Origin: Beta vulgaris subsp. vulgaris
Lineage: Eukaryota > Streptophyta > Magnoliopsida > Caryophyllales > Amaranthaceae
Length of the DNA stretch: 64,000 nt
Direction: 5' to 3'
Assembly: GCF_026745355.1 (NCBI RefSeq)
Contig: NC_079206.1
Span: forward strand, 14,647,401-14,711,400
Shown here: one piece after another, positions 1-10,977 of the stretch
Layout: every line of letters starts with the position of its first letter
Position numbering within the stretch: the first letter of the stretch is position 1
Position numbers and translations under genes: made by a program
Notes under the pieces: model-generated
The model's input: only the letters and a program-made list of their open reading frames with translations
Databases searched by the model: none
What the model was told of the DNA's origin: nothing

Positions 1-183
1 AATGGTGGCAACACTAGGGAACCCTAAATACATAGCTAAGTTGTTAATAGAAGCTGCATTAGTTTTAGTTTCGGATAGGAACAGGATCTGAGGAGAGAAC
101 TAGCGGACTATCCAACCCAGAAACGGAATCGTAGGAGAGTCTGCTGTCTTAAGACCCCTACAATTCCAAGCCATAATTTTCAT
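1..183 (-). pseudogene. LINE ORF2 start: AP-endonuclease N-terminus, with early stop
   Basis: Reading leftwards from the ATG at 183-181 gives the canonical opening of a plant L1 endonuclease, MKIMAWNCRGLKTADSP. About 28 codons in, a TAG (at about 102-100) interrupts it. The same frame then continues with ILFLSETKT, which contains the conserved Glu of the exonuclease/endonuclease/phosphatase fold. The frame stays open to the window edge. ORF2 would nick the target and reverse-transcribe the LINE RNA. Only about 60 codons are visible, and the stop marks this copy as dead. Confidence 0.8.
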
Positions 184-2793
184 GGGGCTTCTGGAGACTT
201 GTTGGGCCCAGTCTCCAAGCCACTTTCACCAAAAAACGCCATGTATTTAAAGTTTTTAAATTTGTGTAATATTTCCTGCCTCTTGTCTGCAATCCATTTG
301 TGAAGGTCCAAAGTAACTTCACTTATGAACCCCTCAATTAAAGGCTCAAAATCCTCGAACTTTCGTTTTTTTTTCACAAATAAGGGCCTGTACTATCACT
401 CTCTTGGGCCTCGGTGGGCGACCCGCTGCTCTTCGTGGGGGTCCAAAGTGCACAGGATGGGCTGCTTTTTTAGTTTCAGAATAGTTAGAAGCCTTGATCT
501 TGGAAACCTTACCTGCTTTTGGGCCGACTTCTACCATGGACTGGACAACGCTAACCTTCGCCTCTTCATTTGGTGTGAACGCTTCCTTAGCTTGAATAGT
601 TTTCATCTCTGTTTCAACTTCAACCTTAGGCTTTTCGGTACTCTTTTCAGTGGGCCTGGCCCCGTCATTTTCTTGAATAACGTCAAAGTTGGCTTTGACT
701 GGTATGTCCACTAAGGTTTCCTTAGATTTCACTGCAGCATCCAATACTTCACTCAGTTCATCAAATTTACGCTTTCCCAGAGCTTTCTCTCCACCCTCAT
801 TCACGTCCATCGTCAGACCTTGATGGTTCTGCCAAACTGGAAAAATACGGAGGTCCGCAAATTCCGAAGCCGGTAATCCTGCTACCACGGAATGAAACGA
901 GCTCGACGATCCCGTCTGCAAAGAGGAGTGAGAACCTGGTAAATGTAGAGGGGTTTGAGGGGAGAGGTTAGAACTTTGGCCTTATAGAAAATTCTGAATT
1001 TCACCCCAATCTAGAGGATCACTTATAGAGAAAGACTCAAAGAGTGGGTCCCCTCCAAAAAAAAGCATCTTCAGAGTTAAAGAAGGAGGAAAAGCTGTTA
1101 GGTGCTATGGAATTTTCCCAAGAGTTGTTTAAATCATTTGTGTTGACGTGGCTTACGAAAGCATCTTGTTGAAACAGGTCGTTGCATTCTTCAAAAGGGA
1201 TAGGAATATTAGTTTGAGGGGTATTTTCTTCAATATTTTGTGGGTTATGTGGGGTTAAAGGTAAAAGAGGGGGTTGTGGAATAGAGTTAGAGGAGTGAGG
1301 AGATGAGGTATTTGAATCCATTGTGCCAGATGCTATTCCACGTGAAGGTGAGAGAGATGAAAGTGATTTAAATGAGGAGAGAGGGGAGCTAAATCTATTT
1401 ATGGGATTGTAGTTTAAAGGGAGAAAGGACCCTATTTGATGGGTTGAATAACTTTAAACGAGTCCTTTGGCTTAAAATGGGTATGGAGTGAATTAATATC
1501 ATGAGAGAGAAATTGATGATGATTATGGCCAGGTATGCCTTTCCCATCCGGCGGCTGCTGAGCAAAAGTTGCAGTGTCCTGCAGGATCTTTTTTGCATCC
1601 ACAATAAGCCCGCGAGATTTTCTCTTTGATTTCTTGAAGGATGATGGTTTTATTGAAAGGACGTTTTTACCCTTAGTCTTAGTCAGATTTTTGGGAGTCG
1701 ACTTAGTAGCGCTTGGCTCTATTCTCAGCCCAGCCCATGCGCTGGGCCCTCCTTCATCCATGTGATTATACCCTGGCCCATGTGTTGCGGGCCTAGCAGA
1801 TGGGCCAGAATTTGCGCCGCCATCGTTTTCGCTTCCATTAGATCGTGGCTCTTGATCCGAGGACGTATTTTGCATTTCTTCGTCATTTGAATTACTTGTG
1901 CCATCTCCACCATTATCACTGTCGGAGCTACTACTTGAAGAATTGAAAAATGGTGGGAGTCGAGGTTCATCTAATTTGACTATTGTTGTCATGAACTCAG
2001 GGGAGTGCAGGAGACCTATTATTTTGTTCGAATACAGAGATGCATTTGGACTACCAAACATCACCAGGGTTTCAGGGATGCACGCATTGGAAATAGCTTT
2101 CTCGATTGCTGTCTTAGCTTTGTCCCATGGTAGAGAGCACGATGAGCTTTTGTGACCAATTCTTCCGCACCTCTTACAGAAAACATAAACTCCTTCATAT
2201 CTCAGGTCGATCCAAATTGTTCTAACTTCCTGCATCTCTAGATACATACCTGGTATTAATGGAGTCTTTATCTTGATCCAGACCAAGGCTCGAAAGTATT
2301 TTTTGAGCCCAGGTTGCCCTGATGCTTCATCGAAATATAGGACTTTTCCAACTCGCGAAAAAATTAGATTAGCTAAAGACTTTGAGAAGATAACTAGCGG
2401 AATCCCCTCTATTTTAATCCACAAGGTCGATACCGAAAAATTAAAGGACTTGAAATAGTCCAGCGGTTTCCAAGCTTTGATTATTAGAAGCGCCCCTCTG
2501 AAATTCATAGTGTCATATAATCCTAGTATGTCTGCTCTATCTTGGATCTCACGGCAGTGGAAGAAATAAAGATTACCTTCCTTATTAACAGTGATTCGAC
2601 CTCTTGTGAACCATGAATCCACCCAAACTTGTACATGTCGCACCGGGAATTCCCTTTGATCAAGGAATTTGCCCACTAACACTAATGAGACATCAAAAGG
2701 ATGATTACTTAAATGTTCAATAGGGGTTTTGAGAACATGTCCTTGTTTTCGATGCCAAACCACGAAGTTAGAGGTAGATTGGGATTGTTCCAT
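180..2793 (-). pseudogene. LINE ORF1 (DUF4283/zinc-knuckle protein), frameshifted
   Basis: The ATG at 2793 opens a 453-codon frame that runs to 1432. It starts with a DUF4283-like region and carries a CCHC zinc knuckle, CKRCGRIGHKSSSC, at about residues 208-221. A Ser/Asp/Asn-rich linker and a basic stretch follow. This is the usual plan of plant L1 ORF1, a chaperone-like RNA-binding protein of the retrotransposition particle. The coding signal continues downstream in other frames: 1321-1037, 921-346 and 377-180. One original ORF has therefore been split by indels. The last piece ends in a TGA that overlaps the ORF2 start codon (ATGA at 183-180). Which indels are mutations cannot be settled without an intact relative. 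Confidence 0.8.
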
Positions 2794-3167
2794 TAAGACT
2801 TAAGTATTCCACTTGAACCAAACATGAATTTCAAAGAAGTAGAACAAAGAAGATTGGTTAGCAGATTGTTGTTTTGAATCCTTTCTGATTGGGTTTAGAA
2901 AAATTATAGTAAGATATGATAGAGTTTAGCATGGGAGGGAAGGGAGCCGAATAATAAGTCTACTAAGAGAAAGTGAGGATAATAGAGAGAGAACCTCTCG
3001 ATCCAGCTTCTGGTAGTTAAATCCTTATATTTAACTTGTTTTTAGTTAGCTAACCATATATTACATTATGCATGTACTAATCTAACATTACCACTCAACC
3101 ATTTTGTTACCTTTGTTCTTTTACTTTTAAGGAAACTAAATATTTTAAAAAATTTCTTGTTCATGTA

Positions 3168-3829
3168 TAGGGATGGACATGGGTCTAAGATCCTATCCAA
3201 ACTCTGTTGAACCCGATCCTAATTTAACGGTCTAGGTCCAACTTTTTCAGATCCTAAGGGTCCGGGTTTGGGTCCAAGTGAATTTTTTCGGGTCCGGATC
3301 TTAAAATTTTGGACCTAGACCTGACCTTAGACCCTAAACTTATTTACTATATACATTTTTACTTTTAAAAAAAAAGCAAACTGATTTTCTTAAAGACTAA
3401 AACCTAAGCAAAAACACCAAAACACCCATTCTGAACTCTTATGTAAGTTGTGTTTGTTTCGATTTTTTTCAGTTTGTCTGTTTGTGTTTGTTTCGTTTTC
3501 TTTTTTCAGGTTATATGTTTGTGAATTATGTCTGTTTCATTTTTTTTCAGTTTATAAGTTTGTGTTTGTTTCGTTTTTTTCAATTTATATGTTTGTGTTT
3601 GTTTCATGCGATTTTTTTGTGTTTGTTTCATGTGAATTTCAGATGATTATTGATATTAATAATGCTGAAAAATTGGCAAAATAAAGAATTTAGGCCTTGA
3701 CCCTCCAGACCCTAAGGGTCTGTGTCATGGTCCAATTTTTTCAAACCCTTAGGGTCCGGGTCCGGGTCTGCAACAAAATTTAGGGCCCGGGTCTAGGGTC
3801 CGACTGGACCCGACCCTTGCCCATCCCTA
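3168..3829. mobile_element. hAT-like non-autonomous element (662 bp)
   Basis: The ends are inverted copies, TAGGGATGGACATGGGTC at the left and the complement of TAGGGATGGGCAAGGGTC at the right. The ends are rich in GGGTCCGGG-type words, as in many plant hAT MITEs. The middle (about 3440-3650) is a T-rich run of imperfect repeats of the GTTTGTGTTTGTTTCG type. There is no transposase ORF. I could not find a clean 8-bp target duplication, only a weak ATGTA on both sides, so the superfamily is an inference from the termini. Confidence 0.65.
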
Positions 3830-4519
3830 TGTACTGAAGAATGAGGATTCGTTTAGAATTCGGGAAGAGAACATATATTATGGCCGATAACCCTTGAGGA
3901 TCATATCAATGTCGATTCTGACAAGTTTCAGTTTCCTGATTTACGCTATGGCTGCAAAGTGAACCTAATCTTTGAGTTGATACTCCGGGTACAGTATGAG
4001 ATCTTATCCCAGGGACCAAAAGGACTTTATACCCTCATCAATGAGATGGGTTTGAGTTCATTTGGAGAAATATTGCCGGAGGAATAAGAATGCATGAACT
4101 CGGTAAGCCAAGTACAAAATTTGGTTTAGGTGGGTGCATCATATGCCATGCTCCAAGAACAAGAACCCACCTTGCAATTGTTCTTTTACTGTCCTTCATG
4201 AAGCAATATCCGATACCAAAACCTGTTATCATTGCTCCTTACAGTATGCTTCTCTAATATCCCGAAAATTTAAACTTCCTTAAATTATATAATAATAATT
4301 AGTGGCTAAATTTTTTCATTTAATAATAAGTTATAATCGAAATTTCGTTATTTTATGTCCAAGTAATGGATAATTAGTTTGTTAGAAGATATATATTTAT
4401 TATAGAGTTGCAATTAATAACAAGTTATGTTAAATGATTTCATTAATTAAAGTAAGAAAACAAAATAATAAACAAATTAGATATTAGAACTACTTCTAAT
4501 CCAATGATAGAACAAATTA

Positions 4520-5800
4520 GGGTGCGTTCTGTTCAACTTAAAAAATTAAGTTTCAGGTCCAATAAGTTCAGATAAGTTCAGATAAGTTCAGATAAGTTGC
4601 AATAAGGTCTAATAAGTGCAATAAGTTCCAATAAGGTCTAATAAGTTCCAATAAGGTCTAATAAGGTCCAATAAGTTCCAATCAGGTGCAATAAGTTCCA
4701 ATCAGGTGCAATAAGTTCCAATCAGGTCTAATAAGGTCAAATAAGTTCCAATCAGGTCTAATAAGGTCCAAATAGTCAATGTTTAATAAACATTTGTATT
4801 ATTGTCCACTATTTTGTTATTCATAATTTCATATCACTATTAGCGGATTATGTTATTATTAGAATTTTAATTAAAGTACCACAATGATTATATAGTATTA
4901 TACTTGTATTAGTGTCTATTATTTTATTATTTATTTGTATTATGTCTATTATTTTATTATTTATTTGTATTATGTCTATTATTTTATTATTCATATTACT
5001 ATTAGCTGATTATGTTATTATTAGAATTTTTTATTAAAGTACCACAATGTATAGTATTATACTTGTATTATTGTCTATTATTTGATTATTCATATTGCTA
5101 TTGAATAATATTATAATCATGGTCAAATAATTAAGGTTAACAATAATAATAATAATAATAATTATAATTACAATATTTTGCAATTCGTCTTTAAATAACT
5201 AGAGATAACATGTTTTCGTTACTAATAACTATGAAAGATATAAATGTTATCAATTGATTGCTTCATTATCATCACTGGAGTAACATGTTTTCGTTAAAAC
5301 AACACTATTAGATATATTAGTGATGAAAGTTATGTATAGGCAAATATATAAATAGTAATTTTTTTGTTAAATTAATTATCATAAGAGATAATTAATAATT
5401 ATTATTTTTTAAAGGACGAATTATAATAATTATTATTCCAAAAAATTTTGAGGGGTAGTATTTACGTTAGTGGTAATATTAATGTTATTCATGGTCAATG
5501 TTTTTGTCAAATAAGTTTCAATCAGGTTCAATAAGGTCTAATAAGTTTCAATCAGGTCCAATAAGGTCTAATAAGTTTCAATCAGGGTCAATAAGTTCCA
5601 ATAAGGTCCAATAAGGTCAATCAGGTTCAATCAGGTCCAATAAGTTCCAATCAGGTTCAATCAGGTCCAATAAGTTGAATCAGGTCCAATCAGGTCCAAT
5701 CAGGTTTAATAAGTTCCAATAAGTTCAGTTCAGGTTCAATAAGTTCAGTTCAGATAAGTTCCAATAAGTTCAGGTCCAATAAGTTGAATAGAACGCACCC
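4520..5800. mobile_element. PIF/Harbinger-like non-autonomous element, copy 1 (1281 bp)
   Basis: The ends GGGTGCGTTCTGTTCAACTT and AAGTTGAATAGAACGCACCC are inverted repeats, and TTA flanks both sides (4517-4519, 5801-5803). The 3-bp TWA duplication and GGG start fit PIF/Harbinger. Both subterminal zones (4556-4770 and 5510-5780) are dense arrays of AATAAGGTCC, AATAAGTTCC and AATCAGGTCC words, inverted with respect to each other. The core is AT-rich and codes for nothing. A relative lies at 29047-30540 in the opposite orientation. Confidence 0.85.
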
Positions 5801-6154
5801 TTAGTGGTATTAGGAATGGAAAGGAAAAGAAAAAGAGAAAATAAAAGAAAAGAGAAAAGAAAAGAAAAAGAAAAAAAAAAAGAAAAAGAAAACTCAAGCA
5901 AAGCACAGAATACGTTTCATCTACAACCCATTCCCACATTTTCTTCACAAACCAACCCAAATACCCAACAATGGAGTTTTAACTCCACTCATGGATTATT
6001 ATGCACAAACAAATTCTACTTCCATTAAACATTCCAATTCAAACCAAACCCATCCAAAAATCTAATGTCTTCATCAAATCAACCCACCCAAATTTCAGTT
6101 TCCTCATCAAATCAACCCACCAAAAATTCAAAAATTTCAAACCCCAACCATGGC

Positions 6155-6162
6155 TATAAATA
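6155..6162 (+). promoter_or_regulatory. TATA box of the solo LTR
   Basis: TATAAATA sits just upstream of a long CT-rich, then GC-rich leader (6170-6620), as expected for the U3/R boundary of an LTR. Whether it still drives transcription cannot be told from sequence. Confidence 0.5.
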
Positions 6163-7959
6163 GCCATGATTTCTCCACCATTATCACTCACTCACAACCC
6201 CACTAACCCTCGCCGGAAAACTTTCACCTTCGCCAGAAAAAGCCACCAAAAACTCCCCCAAAAACCTCTGTTATTTTCCCCCCACACCACTTCTCTCTCT
6301 CCTCTGTTTCGAACCAAACCACCTGCCCACACCCTCGTACCACCGCGGCACCGCCGCATTACCTGCCACAACCATCACCGCGCCCCTACACGCACCACCT
6401 AATCACCGCCGCATTCTCCCTCACTCGCTCGCCCCTTCTTTCTCTTTCTTCTCTCTCGCGCCCCATCTCTCTCTCTCTCGTGTTTCGCTCTCTCTCCTCG
6501 TGCGCCGGCGGAGCCACGCCAGAACCGCCGGAATCCCGCGCCCCAGCCACGCTGCCGTGCCGCTGCTGCCGGAGCTTCAGTCCATCGCTCCACCTCTCTT
6601 CCTCCCCTGTTTTCGTGACTGCTCAGTTGAGCAGGAGGTATGAAAATACCTCTTTCAACTTGTTTTCATTTTATTCTCTTGTTTAAATGAATTAAGCCCA
6701 AATATATTACATCATGGTACTCCCTCACTTTAATGGGCCAACAAACTGATTTTATTTCAATTAAAAACTAATCTACAATACTCATCAATTTATTAGGCTT
6801 AATGAACTAATTAGTTAGGTTACATGTTTATTTATTTTTTCTAATCAAGTAATAAAAAGAACTAAACTAATTGAGTTAATTATCACTAATGATTCACCTT
6901 ATTTTTGTAATATGAAATTGTTAGACTTACTTAAGTTTATATAAATTATAAATTTATGACAACCATTTATGATAAACGGGTTAACAAGAAAACTTAGCAA
7001 TAACGTCACTTAGTAATTATCAATTTACTCTTGTAATATGAAAATAATAAAGGAATGTTAGTAATTTACGATTATTTGGGTTACGATAATTGAAATTGTT
7101 TTATTAACTTGTTGAAGATAATTTACGTATTAGATTAAACAAGGTACTTAATAGGATAACATGTGATAAGTTAAATTACAATTCTCTTAATTATAGTAAC
7201 GTAAGTAAAGTTAATTATAAAAGTCGAAATAATGAATCTTTGTAACATCACCAACAACCATTGTTCTAATTTATAAAATGACGAATATGTTTAAAGGGAC
7301 CCTATGACTAGTGGAACGAAGTTTCGAACTAAAGGTTAACAAGAGTATAACATGATCTTAATGTTCAATTTATAAAATATGAAATGGTTATAACAAGACG
7401 TTCATGCTCACAAATAATGAATTACGACTTAGACGCTTATAAGTTGTTAAGTAAAAAGAGGGAGCCGACGACTTTATATCAACCACCAAAGAAGTTAATA
7501 TATAAAACTCCTATACACCTCCTAAAATGGACACATGATGGAAACGGATCAAGAAACTCAAATTTAGAATAAAATATTAACAAATCTTTTTATTAATCCC
7601 TTAATTGATTAGATTAAACGGAAAGGATATTACAGCCTCCCCCGGCTTTTTATTAACATCTATTGCTAACACCCACGATCCCCTTCGAAATGTGTTTATG
7701 AAATTATGTTTATAATTATGTTAAGGATTTTGCTATGTGATTCTTATATTGATTGTGGGATTAAATTGTTTTTGAATGATTTTCGTAAATGATGATCTTA
7801 TGAGTTATTGATGTTCAAGTATGATTGATGAAAGATTTATGGCTTATGCCGATGAATGCTAAACAAACGAAACATGATAAATAAAAGTGAAAGAGGTTCT
7901 GGCAGTATAATGTTACGCTTATCTACTTTATGGTCGTGCACGTACCTTCGCACCCGCCG

Positions 7960-8160
7960 TACACCCGAAAAAGGAGCTGGGCTCCTTGAGGGGTACCGCA
8001 TGCTATTTTGGTGCGAGCGGTGTATCCAAAAAGGGAGCGGGGCTCCTTGAGGATCATCGTATGGTGGTGTATCCAAAAAGGGAGCTGGGCTCCTTGAGGA
8101 TCATCACATGGTGGTGTACCCAAAAAGGGAGCTGGGCTCCTTGAGTGTCATCACATGTCT
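7960..8160. repeat. Minisatellite in the solo LTR (about 48-bp unit, four copies)
   Basis: The motif AAAAAGGGAGCTGGGCTCCT followed by TGAGGATCATC and TGGTGGTGTA repeats about four times. The first copy is the most diverged. AGGAGC...GCTCCT within each unit is self-complementary, so each copy can form a small hairpin. Open frames across this stretch are by-products of the repeat. Confidence 0.75.
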
Positions 8161-9623
8161 ATACTCGCCAGTTACCAAGCTAAAAGATGAAAAGATAATG
8201 GGAACTTATGAAGTATCACGATGCTATTTATAATTGTTTACTTTGCTATTATTTCATTACGAATTTGAAATATGTTTTACTATATTCTCTTCTCCCTGTT
8301 TGCAAATAAAATGAATTGAAATGAATTTACACTGTTAGGGTAGTATGTTACTGAGCTTCGGCTCATGATGTTTTGTTTTCTGTTTTAGGTATGAGCATAA
8401 CCATTGCAAGTGCGCTGTTAATAAGGAACATGTTCAAAGGAAAGTGTGCGATATCTGGTGTTAGAGATATTATTATTGTTATTTGGGTCGAGTATTTATG
8501 TGCAATTATTAATGACTATTTAAGGCTGCATTGTATCAGTGGGCCATATCCCACAGGCTTAAGTTCTATTTCCGTTGCAAGTATGAGCAATTGTGTTTAA
8601 TAAAGATTATGAATTTTCGGGGCGTTACAGCTTCATACATGGGAAGAGGAGTTTGCTCGATGGAACGTCAACATTCCTTTGTTTAACTTGAATGAGAAGG
8701 AATTGTCAGGAAAAAAAAACCCTCAGCTGGTAAAACTTTATACCAGGCGAGTTAGGGATGAAAAATAGTTCGAATGACTAAGCTTGCTACTTGGGCACTA
8801 GGGAAAGGTGTGTTGGGTATCAGTTACTAGCTTTTCCAATGGCTAGCAAGCAATGGGGTGGGCGTAGATGAGAAGGTTAGGGAAGTTTTACTGAAACCCA
8901 TTTCAAAATAATTTTGAGGAACTTCGTACTACAATTGGATTGGTTCGAGAACAGTTTAAAACCTTTCCATCATGTTCTTACAACTTGAATGAAAATAGAA
9001 GAATTGAGCAGCTGAAGAAACAAATCAAAACCTTTTGTTCATGTTTATATTATAAAGGGGAGATTTTAAGAGATACTCTTCCCAGATTGTTACACCATTT
9101 GATTGTTTTGAGACCTTCGGATCTGCAAAAGAGGTTTTTTGCTCGTTTGGCAGTGTTAAGTAGCAAATTCATCAAATTTGACAACCTAATCTCTATAACT
9201 TATGTTCACCCTTAAATTTTTTGTGATTAAAAAGAAAAACCAGAGTTTTTGGCTTATGAAGAATACAAAGCTTTGTTAACCCATAAGACAAACATTGATG
9301 CTGGTGTGAAAACACGATTTCTGGTAGATTTAATTAAACTGTGCACATGAGAGTGAATTTTAGTGTTTGGTCAATATCTTCCACCCTTGAAATTCATGGG
9401 GGAGTTGCTAAAACATCTTTTCCGATGGAGCAACGGAAGGGAATTGCTCTATATTGATGGAAATCAAGACATGAAGGAGAGACAATCATCGATAAAGCTT
9501 TTCAATGATCTTAAGAGTAATGCTAGGGTACTTCTAGCCTCAACCAAGGCATGTTGTGAAGGGATTAGCCTAGTTGGTGCCTCTAGAGTCGTGTTGCTTG
9601 ATGTCGTGTGGAACCCTTCCGTG

Positions 9624-10977
9624 CAGTGGCGGATGTTAATGGGGGCAGGCCTGGGCCTGACCCCCCTTAAGTTTTTTAAAAAAAAGTAAAGCTTGTTGAG
9701 CAGCCCAAAAAGCCCAGCTTAAAAAAATCACACGGCTAAACTAGTAAACTGCTAGTTAAAAGATAAAACCTGAAAAGAAAACCAAAAAAGAAATCTGCTC
9801 TGATTAAAGCAAACTGCAATTCTGCTACTGCCTACTGATTAATTACTGCAGTAACTTGAACTGCTACTGCCTACTGGTAATTTTGACTCTTGGTAATTTT
9901 TGAACTGCTACTGATTAAAGAAATCTTGACTCTTGATAATTTTTGAACTGCTACTGCCTACTAATTAATTACTGCAGTAACTTGCAGCACTTTTTAATTA
10001 TTAACAGTTCATTATCACATTCACACGCCATGTATGAATCTATGATGATTGATGAATTCTTATCACACGCCATTCATCAATCATCATACATTCATATTAT
10101 TTCAATTTCATTTTTTTTTTTTTTCAAATTTATTCATGTGTGTGTTTTATTTGCTTTATAAATTATTGTAGATGCAAGCAATATTATTGAGTTTTGTATT
10201 ATGTAATTATTAAATTATATTACTTCCTCCGTTTTGTTTTGAATGCAATAATGGAATATTTTGTATCTCACAAAACATACTCCTTTGTTGCATTTAAAAA
10301 GATAAATAAAATATAAGTATATATAACTAGTTGATTTACTAATATCAATTTAATTACTCATACGAAAAATTGACAAATATAGAAGTATATTCATATGTTT
10401 TTACAATCCGACTTGCGTGGACCCGGTTCACACTAAAAATAGTGTGGACCAGGCCCAGACACATGACCCGTTAAACAGTACTAACATACACTATATCACT
10501 TTAACATACACTATATTACGTTAACATACACTATATCACTGTAACATACACTATATCATTTTAATATACACTACTATATCATTTTAACACACACTAAATC
10601 ACTTTAACATACACTATATCACTTTAACATACACTATATTATTTTAATACACACTATATCACTTTAACATACATTATATCACTTTAACATACACTATATC
10701 ATTTTAACATACACTATATCATTATAACATACACTATATCATTGCAACATACACTATATCATTTTAACATACACTATATCATATCAGTATACACTATATC
10801 ATATCAATATACACTATCATAAACTCACGTGATATGGATCGGGTGCACACTAATTAGTGTGCACCGGATTCATATTAGTTTTTTTAATGTTTTTATAGTT
10901 CTATACTTTCACATCTGTTAATATGTTATTGTGGAAAAATCTGGCCCCTATACCAAATCTTTCAAGATCCGCCACTG
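9624..10977. mobile_element. hAT-type non-autonomous element inside the CLSY-like pseudogene (1354 bp)
   Basis: The terminal inverted repeats are CAGTGGCGGAT at 9624 and its complement ATCCGCCACTG ending at 10977. A perfect 8-bp target duplication, CTTCCGTG, flanks it (9616-9623 and 10978-10985). Removing the element and one duplication restores the SNF2 motif WNPSVERQAISRAYR. There is no transposase ORF. The interior holds a half Stowaway end (about 10225) and a 20-bp tandem array. The 8-bp duplication and CAGTGGCGGA ends are typical of hAT elements in dicots. Confidence 0.9.
10484..10818. repeat. 20-bp minisatellite, about 16-17 copies
   Basis: The unit is close to TTTAACATACACTATATCAC and repeats head to tail with small changes (ATTTTAACATACACTATATC, CAGTATACACTATATCATAT). 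Two near-palindromes bracket the array: GTTCACACTAAAAATAGTGTGGAC at about 10426-10449 (shown as GTTCACACTA...TAGTGTGGAC) and GTGCACACTAATTAGTGTGC just after it. Confidence 0.85.

Larger units (their letters stand above)
1..3000 (-). mobile_element. L1-type LINE, 5' half, decayed
   Basis: This is a non-LTR retrotransposon read on the minus strand. The order from right to left is a 5' UTR (about 3000 to 2794), an ORF1 nucleic-acid-binding protein (2793 to 180) and the start of the ORF2 endonuclease/reverse transcriptase (183 and beyond the left edge). The 3' end and poly(A) tail lie outside the window, so no target-site duplication can be tested and the 5' border is approximate. ORF1 is broken by several frame changes and ORF2 by an early stop, so this copy cannot be active. 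It has the same organisation as the LINE at 52264-58846. Confidence 0.85.
4253..8629 (+). mobile_element. Solo LTR (Ty3/gypsy type) inserted in the CLSY-like pseudogene
   Basis: The element starts TCTAATATCCCGAAAATTT (expected TGTAAY...) and ends AATTTTCGGGGCGTTACA. It is flanked by a perfect 5-bp duplication, GCTTC, at 4248-4252 and 8630-8634. Excising it with one GCTTC rejoins ATG CTT CAT ACA TGG of the host reading frame, which fixes both borders. Internal features fit an LTR: a TATA box (6155-6162) followed by a CT-rich, then GC-rich leader, with no gag-pol. Without the nested element at 4520-5800 it is about 3.1 kb. The inverted CCCCGAA-type ends are common on plant gypsy (Tekay/Del-like) LTRs; that lineage assignment is inferred. 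Confidence 0.8.

Noticed and set aside
3448..3684. 78-codon plus-strand frame rich in Phe/Val/Cys
   Set aside because: It is translated T-rich tandem sequence inside a hAT-like element.
5745..6028. Frames on both strands around an A/G-rich tract
   Set aside because: Low-complexity purine run; Lys/Glu or Phe/Leu strings without domain content.
6166..6686. Pro/Arg-rich frames on both strands
   Set aside because: They are the CT- and GC-rich leader of the solo LTR.
7837..8123. Overlapping minus-strand frames of 66-79 codons
   Set aside because: Frames generated by the 48-bp minisatellite.
10484..10818. Possible CRISPR-like array
   Set aside because: The units are directly adjacent without unique spacers, in a plant transposon; an ordinary minisatellite.
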